This document shows, one piece after another, positions 7,649-15,969 of a stretch of DNA of 64,000 bases. The stretch is from Streptococcus ilei. Its GTDB lineage: Bacteria > Bacillota > Bacilli > Lactobacillales > Streptococcaceae. The position numbers and the translations under genes were made by a program. The stretch lies in contig NC_022584.1 of the NCBI RefSeq assembly GCF_000479335.1, forward strand, positions 1,922,001-1,986,000, written 5' to 3'. Each line of letters starts with the position of its first letter. Within the stretch, counting starts at the first letter, position 1. Below the pieces are notes generated by a model. The model saw only the letters and a list, made by a program, of their open reading frames with translations. It was not told where the DNA came from and made no database searches.

Positions 7649-10372
7649 TTGTCTAAGAAAAGATTGTATGAGATTGCCAAAGAACTAGGCAAGGAAAGTA
7701 AAGAAGTCGTCACACGTGCGAAAGAATTAGGGTTGGAGGTAAAGAGTCACGCTTCTAGTATTGAAGGTGAAGCTGTTGAGCGTTTGGTGAATAGTTTTGC
7801 ATCAAAGGCTCCTCAAACTCCTAAAGTGACGGAAGAAAAACAAGTAAAAGTTGTGCCGGTTGCAAAAGAACCCGTTGCAAACAATACAGAAAAAACAACT
7901 GAAACAGCTGTAGCACCTGTTGTGAAGCCAAAGAGTCGTAATTTCAAGGCGGAACGTGAAGCCCGTGCGAAAGAGCAAGCTGAACGTCGTCAACAACAAG
8001 GAAATCGACCTAAAAAACAACAAAACGACCGTCGGGACGGAGATCGTTTCCAAAATCGCAATGAGCGAAAGAATCAAGGGAATGACCGTCGAAATCAAGG
8101 GAATGATCGTCGTCGCGATCAAGCTGGAAATGGTCAAGGACGTCCAAATCCAGTAAACGGTGCACCCAAGATTGATTTCAAAGCCCGTGCTGCAGCATTA
8201 AAGGCAGAGCAAAATGCGGAATATGCACGTGGTAGTGAAGAACGCTACAAGCAAAACCAGGCAGCCAAGGTTGAGCAAGAACGACAACAACGTCGTAAGC
8301 GCGAAGAAGTGGTTGCCACTGAAGTTGTCGCTTCACAACCAAAGGCGGAGCCAGTGAAAGCAACTCCAGTAGCGAGTCCAAGTCCTGCAGCAGTTGATAC
8401 ACGTCGGAAAAAGCAAGCTAGACCAGACAAAAAACGTGAAGATTTTGATCGTGAAGAAGATGGTCCAAGAAAACAACAAAAGAATCGAAGTAGTCAAAAC
8501 CAAGTGAGAAATCAAAGAAATAGTAACTGGAATAACAACAAAAAGAATAAAAAAGGAAAGAATAACCGCAATGAAGCTCCAAAACCAGTAACAGAGCGTA
8601 AATTCCATGAGTTGCCAAGTGAATTGGAGTACACAGATGGAATGACGGTTGCGGAAATCGCAAAACGGATTAAGCGTGAGCCGGCAGAAATCGTTAAGAA
8701 GCTCTTCATGATGGGCGTGATGGCGACACAAAACCAATCTTTGGATGGCGATACCATTGAACTTCTGTTAGTGGATTATGGAATTGAAGCTAAGAAAAAG
8801 GTTGAAGTGGATAATGCGGATATCGAGCGCTTCTTCGTCGAAGATGGTTATTTGAATCCAGATAAATTGGTGGAGCGTCCACCAGTTGTTACCATTATGG
8901 GACACGTTGACCATGGTAAAACAACCCTTTTGGATACCCTTCGTAACTCACGGGTTGCGACAGGAGAAGCCGGTGGGATCACCCAGCATATCGGAGCCTA
9001 CCAAATCATGGAAAACGGCAAGAAGATTACCTTCTTGGATACACCTGGACACGCAGCCTTCACCTCTATGCGGGCACGTGGTGCATCTGTTACCGATATT
9101 ACCATCTTGGTCGTAGCAGCGGATGACGGGGTTATGCCTCAGACGATTGAAGCCATTAACCACTCAAAAGCGGCTAACGTTCCAATTATCGTTGCCATTA
9201 ACAAGATTGATAAACCAGGTGCCAATCCAGAACGTGTTATTGGAGAATTGGCAGAACACGGCGTTATGTCAACTGCTTGGGGTGGAGATTCTGAATTTGT
9301 AGAAATCTCAGCCAAGTTCAACCAAAACATCGATGAGTTGTTGGAAACGGTCCTTCTTGTAGCTGAAATCCAAGAACTCAAGGCAGACCCAACAGTCCGT
9401 GCTATTGGTACCGTTATCGAAGCGCGTTTGGATAAAGGAAAAGGTGCGGTTGCAACTCTTCTTGTGCAACAAGGTACTTTGAATGTCCAAGATCCAATCG
9501 TTGTCGGGAATACTTTCGGGCGTGTCCGTGCCATGACCAATGACCTTGGACGTCGGGTTAAGGTTGCAGGTCCTTCCACACCAGTTTCGATTACTGGTCT
9601 AAACGAAGCGCCGATGGCGGGTGACCATTTTGCGGTTTATGAAGATGAAAAATCAGCGCGTGCAGCGGGTGAAGAACGTGCCAAACGTGCCCTCTTGAAA
9701 CAACGGCAAGCAACTAATCGTGTCAGCCTTGAAAACCTCTTTGATACTTTGAAGGCTGGTGAAGTGAAATCTGTTAATGTCATTATCAAGGCTGATGTAC
9801 AAGGTTCGGTTGAAGCCCTTGCTGCTTCCCTTCAAAAGATTGAAGTAGAAGGTGTCAAGGTTACCATCGTTCACTCAGCGGTTGGTGCTATCAACGAATC
9901 AGACGTTACCCTCGCAGAAGCTTCAAATGCCTTCATCATTGGATTTAACGTCCGCCCTACTCCTCAAGCGCGTCAGCAAGCTGAAGCTGATGAGGTAGAA
10001 ATCCGTCTTCACTCAATCATCTACAAAGTGATTGAAGAAATGGAAGATGCCATGAAGGGAATGTTGGATCCTGAGTTTGAAGAGAAAGTCATCGGGGAAG
10101 CGGTTATTCGTGAAACCTTCAAAGTCTCTAAAGTGGGTACCATTGGTGGATTTATGGTCCTCAGTGGTAAGGTCACTCGTGATTCCAAAGTTCGTGTCAT
10201 TCGTGACGGTGTCGTGATTTATGATGGCGCTCTTGCTAGCTTGAAACATTATAAAGATGATGTCAAAGAAGTAACCAACGGTCGCGAAGGTGGATTGATG
10301 ATCGAAGGCTACAATGATATCAAGACGGATGATACCATCGAAGCTTACATCATGGAAGAAATTAAAAAATAA
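7649..10372 (+). CDS. infB: Translation initiation factor IF-2
   Basis: 907 residues; begins at TTG 7649, 8 nt after a GAGGAGG SD. The N-terminal IF2N domain ([19 protein letters not shown]) is followed by a long Arg/Lys/Gln/Asn-rich linker (about residues 90-320, with [16 protein letters not shown] repeats) and a second IF2N domain. Then come the G domain with G1 GHVDHGKT at 418-425, G3 DTPGH and G4 NKID, and the beta-barrel domains. It positions fMet-tRNA on the 30S subunit and promotes subunit joining. The low-complexity linker is why several long antisense ORFs appear over this gene. Confidence 0.97.
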   Translation: MSKKRLYEIAKELGKESKEVVTRAKELGLEVKSHASSIEGEAVERLVNSFASKAPQTPKVTEEKQVKVVPVAKEPVANNTEKTTETAVAPVVKPKSRNFKAEREARAKEQAERRQQQGNRPKKQQNDRRDGDRFQNRNERKNQGNDRRNQGNDRRRDQAGNGQGRPNPVNGAPKIDFKARAAALKAEQNAEYARGSEERYKQNQAAKVEQERQQRRKREEVVATEVVASQPKAEPVKATPVASPSPAAVDTRRKKQARPDKKREDFDREEDGPRKQQKNRSSQNQVRNQRNSNWNNNKKNKKGKNNRNEAPKPVTERKFHELPSELEYTDGMTVAEIAKRIKREPAEIVKKLFMMGVMATQNQSLDGDTIELLLVDYGIEAKKKVEVDNADIERFFVEDGYLNPDKLVERPPVVTIMGHVDHGKTTLLDTLRNSRVATGEAGGITQHIGAYQIMENGKKITFLDTPGHAAFTSMRARGASVTDITILVVAADDGVMPQTIEAINHSKAANVPIIVAINKIDKPGANPERVIGELAEHGVMSTAWGGDSEFVEISAKFNQNIDELLETVLLVAEIQELKADPTVRAIGTVIEARLDKGKGAVATLLVQQGTLNVQDPIVVGNTFGRVRAMTNDLGRRVKVAGPSTPVSITGLNEAPMAGDHFAVYEDEKSARAAGEERAKRALLKQRQATNRVSLENLFDTLKAGEVKSVNVIIKADVQGSVEALAASLQKIEVEGVKVTIVHSAVGAINESDVTLAEASNAFIIGFNVRPTPQARQQAEADEVEIRLHSIIYKVIEEMEDAMKGMLDPEFEEKVIGEAVIRETFKVSKVGTIGGFMVLSGKVTRDSKVRVIRDGVVIYDGALASLKHYKDDVKEVTNGREGGLMIEGYNDIKTDDTIEAYIMEEIKK

Positions 10373-10444
10373 ACTGTTAACTAGGAAAGAAGAGAAGAAA
10401 TCTCCCATTTCCTAGTTTTAAAGACAGATCAGAAAGGAGTTCCT

Positions 10445-10795
10445 ATGGCAAGTCATTTTCGGACAGACCGAGTAGGGATGGAAATCAAGCGTGAAGTCAA
10501 CGAAATTTTGCAAAAAAAAGTTCGTGACCCACGTGTTCAAGGTGTCACCATTACGGATGTTCAGATGCTAGGCGATTTGTCTATGGCTAAGGTCTACTAT
10601 TCGATTATGAGTGACCTGGCTTCAGATAATCAGAAGGCTCAGACAGGGCTTGAAAAAGCAACAGGAACCATCAAGCGCGAATTAGGTCGGAATTTAAAAT
10701 TATATAAGATTCCGGATTTAACCTTTATCAAAGATGAATCCATTGAATATGGAAACAAAATTGATCAAATGTTACGAGAGCTTGATAAAAAATAA
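10445..10795 (+). CDS. rbfA: 30S ribosome-binding factor RbfA
   Basis: 116 residues with the KH-type RbfA fold ([28 protein letters not shown] ... [20 protein letters not shown]). It assists late 16S 5'-end maturation and cold adaptation. It is the last gene of the rimP-infB operon, 72 bp after infB; that gap contains a weak AACTAGGAAA/TTTCCTAGTT hairpin. A strong terminator follows the stop at once. Confidence 0.95.
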   Translation: MASHFRTDRVGMEIKREVNEILQKKVRDPRVQGVTITDVQMLGDLSMAKVYYSIMSDLASDNQKAQTGLEKATGTIKRELGRNLKLYKIPDLTFIKDESIEYGNKIDQMLRELDKK

Positions 10796-10801
10796 TGAAC
10801 A

Positions 10802-10835
10802 AAACGATAGATTTTGTAGAGTCTATCGTTTTTTT
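10802..10835 (+). terminator. Terminator of the rimP-infB-rbfA operon
   Basis: Arms AAACGATAGA (10802-10811) and TCTATCGTTT (10822-10831), followed by a T-run. Confidence 0.88.
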
Positions 10836-10939
10836 AGGACAAAATTCAGAAGAAATTTCAAAAAAAAACTTGTGTCCAAGTGGTGGATGTTTTAAAATAG
10901 AGTGAGTAAACTTTTATCGAATGATGATGGAGGAAAGAA

Positions 10940-12571
10940 ATGTCCATTGATTGGCAGAACATTTTATTTAACTTCTTAGGTGGCTTGGGTCTCTTTCTCT
11001 ATAGTATTAAAACCATGGGAGAAGACTTGCAACAGGCTGCAGGGGATCGCCTTCGATACTATATTGATAAATATACGAGTAATCCCTTTCTAGGGGTTCT
11101 AGTAGGGATTGGGATGACTGCTTTGATTCAGTCTAGTTCAGGGGTTACAGTGATTACGGTCGGTCTGGTGAGTGCTGGACTTCTAACCCTCCGTCAAGCT
11201 ATTGGTATTGTTATGGGGGCCAATATTGGAACTACTGTTACCTCCTTTATCATTGGTTTTAAATTAGGAGACTACGCCTTGCCTATGCTTTTTATCGGAG
11301 CGATTTGTCTCTTCTTTACCAAAAATCGTTTGGTTAATAATGTTGGACGAATCGTTTTTGGTGTCGGTGGTATCTTCTTTGCCCTCAACTTGATGAGTGG
11401 GGCTATGGAACCTCTTAAAGATTTGCAAGTTTTTCGTGACTACATGGTGGAGTTGAGTAAAAGTCCTATCTTGGGTGTCTTTGTCGGATCAGGATTAACT
11501 CTTTTGATTCAGGCTTCCTCTGCAACCATTGGTATCTTACAAAATCTCTATGCTAGTCATTTGATTGACCTTAAAGGGGCTCTCCCAGTTCTCTTTGGTG
11601 ATAATATCGGAACGACCATTACAGCCATCATTGCTTCCTTGGGAGCAAATATTGCGGCCAAACGTGTGGCGGGTGCCCATGTAGCCTTTAATGTTATCGG
11701 AACCATTATCTGTCTTGTCTTCCTTGTTCCGTTTACATCTTTGATTCAATGGTTTGAAACGACTCTTCATTTGTCTCCCGAGATGACCATAGCCTTTGCT
11801 CACGGGACCTTTAATATTACCAATACCATCATCCAGTTCCCCTTCATTGGAGCTTTGGCTTACTTTGTGACGAAATTGATTCCTGGTGAGGATGAAGTGG
11901 TCAAATACGAACCACTTTACTTGGATGAAAATCTGATTACCCAAGCTCCTTCGATTGCTTTAGGAAATGCCAAAAAAGAACTATTGCATTTAGGAACCTA
12001 TGCTGAAAAGAGTTTCGACTTGGCCTATCGCTACATTGTAAATCAAGAAGAAAAGCTAGCTGAAAAAGGCCATAAAACAGAAGAAGCCATTAATACCATC
12101 GATGATCAGTTGACCAAATACTTGATCCGCTTGTCTAGTGAAGCTCTGAGTCCAAAAGAAAGTGAATCCTTGACTAATATTTTGGATTCTTCTCGAGATT
12201 TAGAGCGGATTGGAGACCACGCGGAATCCTTAATCAACCTGACGGACTACCTCATTCGGAAGAAAGTTGTGTTTTCTGATAATGCCTTGGCTGAATTAGA
12301 AGATATCTACCAACAAACTGCTACTTTTGTTAAAGATGCACTTAGAAGTGTAGAAGAGGATAACCAAGAGTTGGCAGCAGAGTTGGAACAGCGCCATCAG
12401 GCAATTGAAAAGCTCGAAAAGAAATTGCGGAAGACCCATATTTCTCGTCTAAACAAGGGCGAGTGTACACCTCAAGCAGGTGTCAACTTTATTGATATGA
12501 TCTCTCACTATACACGTGTTGCAGACCATGCCATGAATTTAGCAGAGAAGGTACAATTAGAGCAGATCTAA
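10940..12571 (+). CDS. Na+/phosphate cotransporter family protein with PhoU-like C-terminus
   Basis: 543 residues. The N-terminal ~310 residues are hydrophobic and contain the two inverted Na/Pi-cotransporter repeats with QSSS/QASS motifs (ALIQSSSGVTVITVG and LLIQASSATIGIL) plus the GANIGTT and GDNIGTT signatures. Residues ~335-543 form a PhoU-like helical domain (DSSRDLERIGDHAESL, HYTRVADHAMNLAEK). The likely role is sodium-coupled phosphate uptake or export at the membrane with a regulatory cytoplasmic domain. It is monocistronic; a family A repeat follows 11 bp after its stop. Confidence 0.88.
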   Translation: MSIDWQNILFNFLGGLGLFLYSIKTMGEDLQQAAGDRLRYYIDKYTSNPFLGVLVGIGMTALIQSSSGVTVITVGLVSAGLLTLRQAIGIVMGANIGTTVTSFIIGFKLGDYALPMLFIGAICLFFTKNRLVNNVGRIVFGVGGIFFALNLMSGAMEPLKDLQVFRDYMVELSKSPILGVFVGSGLTLLIQASSATIGILQNLYASHLIDLKGALPVLFGDNIGTTITAIIASLGANIAAKRVAGAHVAFNVIGTIICLVFLVPFTSLIQWFETTLHLSPEMTIAFAHGTFNITNTIIQFPFIGALAYFVTKLIPGEDEVVKYEPLYLDENLITQAPSIALGNAKKELLHLGTYAEKSFDLAYRYIVNQEEKLAEKGHKTEEAINTIDDQLTKYLIRLSSEALSPKESESLTNILDSSRDLERIGDHAESLINLTDYLIRKKVVFSDNALAELEDIYQQTATFVKDALRSVEEDNQELAAELEQRHQAIEKLEKKLRKTHISRLNKGECTPQAGVNFIDMISHYTRVADHAMNLAEKVQLEQI

Positions 12572-12582
12572 AAAAGCAAAAA

Positions 12583-12757
12583 GAGGCTGGGACAAAAGTC
12601 CTAGCCTCTCAATTGTCTTTGGATTGTCGAGCAAGACGCAGTGGTTGAGTAGGGATCTACTAGGCTGATTTCATCAGCTTTTACAGTCCTACTCAACTGT
12701 GCGGAGGTGGGACGACGAAATCGAATCTAACGAGTGACCGATTTTTGTCCCACTCTC
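12583..12757 (+). repeat. Dispersed ~175-bp intergenic element, copy 2 (family A)
   Basis: Same orientation as copy 1. The end hairpin GAGGCTGGGAC/GTCCTAGCCTC is intact, and the closing arms GTGGGAC and GTCCCAC pair. The central stem has changed from TTGAGTGGGC to TTGAGTAGG and still pairs with CCTACTCAA. Part of the gene-free stretch 12572-13150. Confidence 0.92.
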
Positions 12758-12783
12758 TTTAGATTGGTATAACATTTTTTTTA

Positions 12784-12920
12784 AAACTTTCCTTAGGTGA
12801 GTACGGACGTCAGCGAACTTCTTCGAAGTTCCATGACTAATTATTGAGCCTAAGGTCTCAATAATTCCGTGTACCTAGACCTTAATTGATCTAGGCACTT
12901 TTCTCACAGCGGAAAGTTTT
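12784..12920 (-). ncRNA. Structured RNA element, copy A (family B)
   Basis: Read on the minus strand, the outer helix P1 is AAACTTTCC/GGAAAGTTT and the next helix is GTGAG/CTCAC. P2 is a long hairpin (GTGCCTAGA...TCTAGGTAC). A helix CGGA/TCCG encloses P3 (ATTATTGAG, loop ACCTTAGG, CTCAATAAT) and P4 (GAACTTC/GAAGTTC). The same fold, with different bases in most helices, occurs at 21934-22067 and 60837-60970. It runs opposite to the flanking genes. No ORF. I know of no certain family; the Rfam asd/SR914400 streptococcal motif is a possibility to test. Confidence 0.8.
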
Positions 12921-13001
12921 AGATCTGCCTAATTTCTCAAAAAAGATAATTTTTTAAAAAAATCATCTATCTATTTTATGGAAAAAGTTTGTCAATATTC
13001 T

Positions 13002-13029
13002 GAAATCCAGTTCTTTAGAACTGGATTTC
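13002..13029. terminator. Perfect hairpin between RNA copy A and nagA
   Basis: Inverted repeat GAAATCCAGTTCT (13002-13014) and its exact complement (13017-13029). There is no long T-run, so termination is uncertain. It sits at the upstream boundary of RNA copy A's transcription orientation and upstream of the nagA promoter. Confidence 0.5.
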
Positions 13030-13071
13030 TTATTGTATTTATAAAGAATATTAATATATTTAAATAAAATA

Positions 13072-13111
13072 GGTCTAGACCATTTACAAATGTAGCACAA
13101 AGGATTATAAT
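13072..13111 (+). promoter_or_regulatory. nagA promoter with NagR (GntR-type) operator
   Basis: The palindrome GGTCTAGACC (13072-13081, extended as AGGTCTAGACCAT) matches the core of DasR/NagR dre sites. It lies directly against a -35 TTTACA-like box (TTACAA, 13084-13089), with a perfect -10 TATAAT at 13106-13111 (16-bp spacer). A bound repressor would block polymerase, and glucosamine-6-phosphate type effectors would relieve it. The operator assignment is inference from motif and gene. Confidence 0.75.
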
Positions 13112-13150
13112 GTGTATGAATATATCGGTAGAAAAAGAAAGGAAATCACC

Positions 13151-14302
13151 ATGACAACCTATATACAAGCAGATCAATTCTTTTATCCCCATGGAATTCG
13201 TAAGGGAGGATATCTAGAAATTGTCGATGGCAAATTCGGAAAACATGTGGATCAGCTACCAGAGGGAGCTACCGTTTTGGACTATACCGGCTATAGTATT
13301 GCTCCTGGTTTGGTTGATACGCACATCCATGGATTTGGTGGAGTTGACGTTATGGACAACAACATTGAAGGAACCCTTCATACTATGAGTGAGGGGCTCT
13401 TGAGCACAGGGGTTACTAGCTTTTTGCCAACAACTTTGACCTCTTCTTATGAGCAATTATTAGCAGTAACTGAAAACATTGGAGCACGATACCAAGAAGC
13501 TTCTGGTGCAAAGATCCGTGGGATTTACTTTGAAGGTCCTTACTTTACAGAGAAGTACAAAGGAGCTCAAAATCCAGCCTATATGAAAGATCCTCGGATG
13601 GATGAATTCCGTGCATGGCAAAAAGCAGCCAATGGCTTACTCAATAAAATTGCCCTTGCTCCTGAGCGGGAAGGTGTAGAAGACTTTGTCCGTACAGTAA
13701 CAGGAGAAGGGGTGACAGTTGCGCTGGGGCACTCCAATGCAACCTTTGACGAAGCCAAAAAAGCAGTGGATGCTGGGGCTAGTGTCTGGGTGCATGCCTA
13801 TAACGGAATGCGCGGCTTGACGCACCGTGAACTTGGAATGGTTGGGGCTATGTACCAACTTCCACATACTTATGCAGAGTTAATCTGTGATGGCCATCAC
13901 GTTGATCCAAAAGCCTGCGATATTCTCCTCAAACAAAAAGGAGTGGAAAATATTGCCTTGATCACCGACTGTATGACAGCTGGTGGCTTGGAAGATGGCG
14001 ACTACATGTTGGGTGAATTCCCTGTTGTCGTAGAAAATGGAACGGCCCGTTTGAAATCGACAGGAAACTTGGCTGGTTCGATCTTGAAGCTTAAAGATGG
14101 CTTGAAGAATGTTGTTGAGTGGGGCATTGCTAATCCTCATGAAGCGGTCATGATGGCCAGTCTCAATCCTGCTAAATCTGTCCATATTGATGATGTCTGT
14201 GGCCAAATTCGTGAGGGACATGATGCTGACTTTATTGTACTTGATAAAGATTTAGAGTTGGTTGCAACCTTCTTGGATGGCCAAAAACGATTTGAAGCTT
14301 AA
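13151..14302 (+). CDS. nagA: N-acetylglucosamine-6-phosphate deacetylase
   Basis: 383 residues. Hydrolyses GlcNAc-6-P to GlcN-6-P in amino-sugar catabolism and wall recycling. Amidohydrolase metal motif DTHIHGFGG puts His58 and His60; metal ligand Glu128 is in FEGPYF; then LGHSNAT, HAYNGM, and the catalytic Asp273 in ITDCMTAGG. The start is ATG 13151 after an AAAGGA SD. The in-frame GTG at 13112 directly follows the -10 box and cannot be used. Monocistronic; ends 76 bp before a family A repeat. Confidence 0.96.
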   Translation: MTTYIQADQFFYPHGIRKGGYLEIVDGKFGKHVDQLPEGATVLDYTGYSIAPGLVDTHIHGFGGVDVMDNNIEGTLHTMSEGLLSTGVTSFLPTTLTSSYEQLLAVTENIGARYQEASGAKIRGIYFEGPYFTEKYKGAQNPAYMKDPRMDEFRAWQKAANGLLNKIALAPEREGVEDFVRTVTGEGVTVALGHSNATFDEAKKAVDAGASVWVHAYNGMRGLTHRELGMVGAMYQLPHTYAELICDGHHVDPKACDILLKQKGVENIALITDCMTAGGLEDGDYMLGEFPVVVENGTARLKSTGNLAGSILKLKDGLKNVVEWGIANPHEAVMMASLNPAKSVHIDDVCGQIREGHDADFIVLDKDLELVATFLDGQKRFEA

Positions 14303-14378
14303 TGGTGAAAAAGAGGTTCGAATACGAATCAATTGCTTTCGCTTCCTTTCACTAGTTTTAAAATTGAATTTCTTCCAT

Positions 14379-14553
14379 GAGGCTGGGACAAGAGTCCTAG
14401 CCTCTCAATTGTCTTTAGATTGTCTAGCAAGACGCAGTGGTTGAGTGGGCTCTACCACGCTGATTTCATCAGCTTTTACAGCCCTACTCAACTGTGCGGA
14501 GGTGGGACGACGAAATTGAATTCTAACGAATGACCGATTTCTGTCCCACTCTC
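14379..14553 (+). repeat. Dispersed ~175-bp intergenic element, copy 3 (family A)
   Basis: Same orientation as copies 1 and 2. End hairpin GAGGCTGGGAC, loop AAGA, GTCCTAGCCTC; inner GCTGATTTCATCAGC hairpin; closing arms GTGGGAC and GTCCCAC intact. It fills most of the 14303-14640 gap, the rest being the promoter of the next gene. Confidence 0.92.
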
Positions 14554-14606
14554 ATTTAAATAAGATTCCTTGGCCTAGCCATTTGTCTCATTGCTCTGAT
14601 ACATGG

Positions 14607-14612
14607 TATAAT
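14607..14612 (+). promoter_or_regulatory. -10 box for the small membrane protein/AKR pair
   Basis: TATAAT at 14607-14612, with a TTGCTC-like -35 about 16 bp upstream. The ATG at 14611 overlaps this box, which rules it out as the start of the following gene. Confidence 0.6.
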
Positions 14613-14640
14613 GAAATTAATTGAATCGCGAGGTAGTTTT

Positions 14641-14868
14641 ATGAATAAGATAAATGTACGTTTTTTGTTGATGGGATTATTTTTCTTTCTCTACGGTATG
14701 TTACGCCGTAGTCCCGTCATTCTAGTGGCAGGTAGTGCCTTTTTACTCTATGCCTTTTTTAGTAAATCAATGGTGCAACCTAAGGAAAATATCTTTAAGC
14801 CAAAGTTGCGCTTGAATGCAAAGACTTCTAAGTCTGATGAAAAAACAAAGAAAAGTGACGGGAAATAA
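14641..14868 (+). CDS. Small membrane protein, function unknown
   Basis: 75 residues from ATG 14641 (SD GAGG). Two adjacent hydrophobic segments (FLLMGLFFFLYGML and VILVAGSAFLLYAFF) suggest a membrane hairpin, followed by a strongly basic Lys/Ser-rich tail (KTSKSDEKTKKSDGK) likely on the cytoplasmic side. It ends one base before the aldo/keto reductase start, so the two are co-transcribed. No recognised family. Confidence 0.75.
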   Translation: MNKINVRFLLMGLFFFLYGMLRRSPVILVAGSAFLLYAFFSKSMVQPKENIFKPKLRLNAKTSKSDEKTKKSDGK

Positions 14869-14869
14869 G

Positions 14870-15712
14870 ATGGAGAGCTACAAACTAAATGACGGACGCC
14901 AAATTCCTGTACTAGGTTTTGGTACTTGGAAGGCGAAAGATGGCGAGGAAGCTTATCAAGCAGTAAAAACAGCCTTAGAAGCGGGCTATCGCCATATTGA
15001 TACGGCAGCCATCTATCAAAATGAAGAAAGCGTCGGAAAGGCTATCCGGGATAGTGGTATTCCAAGAGAAGAGCTTTTTGTAACGACCAAGTTGTGGAAT
15101 AATCGTCACACCTATGAGGATGCTGTCAATGGCCTAGAGGAATCTTTGCACAAATTGGGTCTAGAATATATCGATTTGTATTTAATCCACTGGCCAAATC
15201 CTGTGACTCACCGAGAAAATGAGGCCTGGAAAGAACGGAATCGTGAGGTTTGGAGAGCCATGGAAGATATGCAGGCAGTGGGTAAAATTCGCTCTATTGG
15301 CGTGAGTAACTTTTTGCCTCATCACCTGGATGCTTTGTTGGAGAGTGCCAAAGTTCTTCCAGCAGTCAATCAGATCCGCTTGGCTCCTGGAGTCTATCAA
15401 GAGGAAGTAGTCCGTTATTGCCGTGATAAAGGAATTTTATTGGAGGCTTGGGGTCCATTTGGTCAAGGAGAGCTTTTTCAAAATGAGACAGTTCTTGCAT
15501 TGGCTAAAAAATATAGTGTAACTCCAGCCCAGCTTCTTTTAGCTTGGAGTTTAGCAGAAGAATTTTTACCTTTGCCTAAATCAGTGACTCCTGAACGCAT
15601 TGCAAGTAATCTTCAATGCACTACAATCGAATTGGCTCCAGAAGACTGTGAGCTCCTTCGGAAGATCCCAGTAGAAGCGGGAGCGCCAGATCCAGATACC
15701 AAAGACTTTTAA
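14870..15712 (+). CDS. Aldo/keto reductase
   Basis: 280 residues. NADPH-dependent carbonyl reductase of the AKR TIM-barrel family. The catalytic Asp and Tyr are in GYRHIDTAAIYQNEESVG, followed by the LYLIHWPNP strand carrying the active-site His and the SIGVSNF motif. The C-terminal cofactor-binding segment is PLPKSVTPERIASNL. The start is ATG 14870 (MESYKLNDGRQIPVLGFGTW); the in-frame ATG at 14816 lies inside the preceding gene. The physiological substrate is unknown; 2,5-diketogluconate or methylglyoxal reductase labels are typical automatic guesses. Confidence 0.92.
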   Translation: MESYKLNDGRQIPVLGFGTWKAKDGEEAYQAVKTALEAGYRHIDTAAIYQNEESVGKAIRDSGIPREELFVTTKLWNNRHTYEDAVNGLEESLHKLGLEYIDLYLIHWPNPVTHRENEAWKERNREVWRAMEDMQAVGKIRSIGVSNFLPHHLDALLESAKVLPAVNQIRLAPGVYQEEVVRYCRDKGILLEAWGPFGQGELFQNETVLALAKKYSVTPAQLLLAWSLAEEFLPLPKSVTPERIASNLQCTTIELAPEDCELLRKIPVEAGAPDPDTKDF

Positions 15713-15738
15713 GACAGTAAGTTAGTTGATTTATAAAA

Positions 15739-15769
15739 GACAGTGAGAGTTTGCTCTCGCTGTTTTTTT
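15739..15769 (+). terminator. Terminator after the aldo/keto reductase
   Basis: Arms GACAGTGAGAG and CTCTCGCTGT(C-less) around a TTTG loop, followed by seven Ts. Confidence 0.85.
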
Positions 15770-15969
15770 GTGCAATGAGATAAAAAAACGGATGATTGGT
15801 TTTAGTTTTCTAATTATTTGAATTATAAAATCACTAAAAACAAACAAAAAACACCTAATTAAAGATATCATGCGGAAATATTACAATTTGATAACAAAGT
15901 TAATGTTGAGTGAATTTTCTGAAAAATTAGGAGTATAATAAGAATAATTTAGTATATAGGGGGAATCTT

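Noticed and set aside
8333..8757. Several overlapping minus-strand ORFs opposite infB
   Set aside because: They arise from the Arg/Asn-rich repetitive linker codons of IF-2 read backwards.
12572..13150. Possible insertion sequence or degenerate transposase in the long nptA-nagA gap
   Set aside because: No transposase-like frame; the gap is fully explained by a family A repeat, RNA copy A, a hairpin and the nagA promoter.
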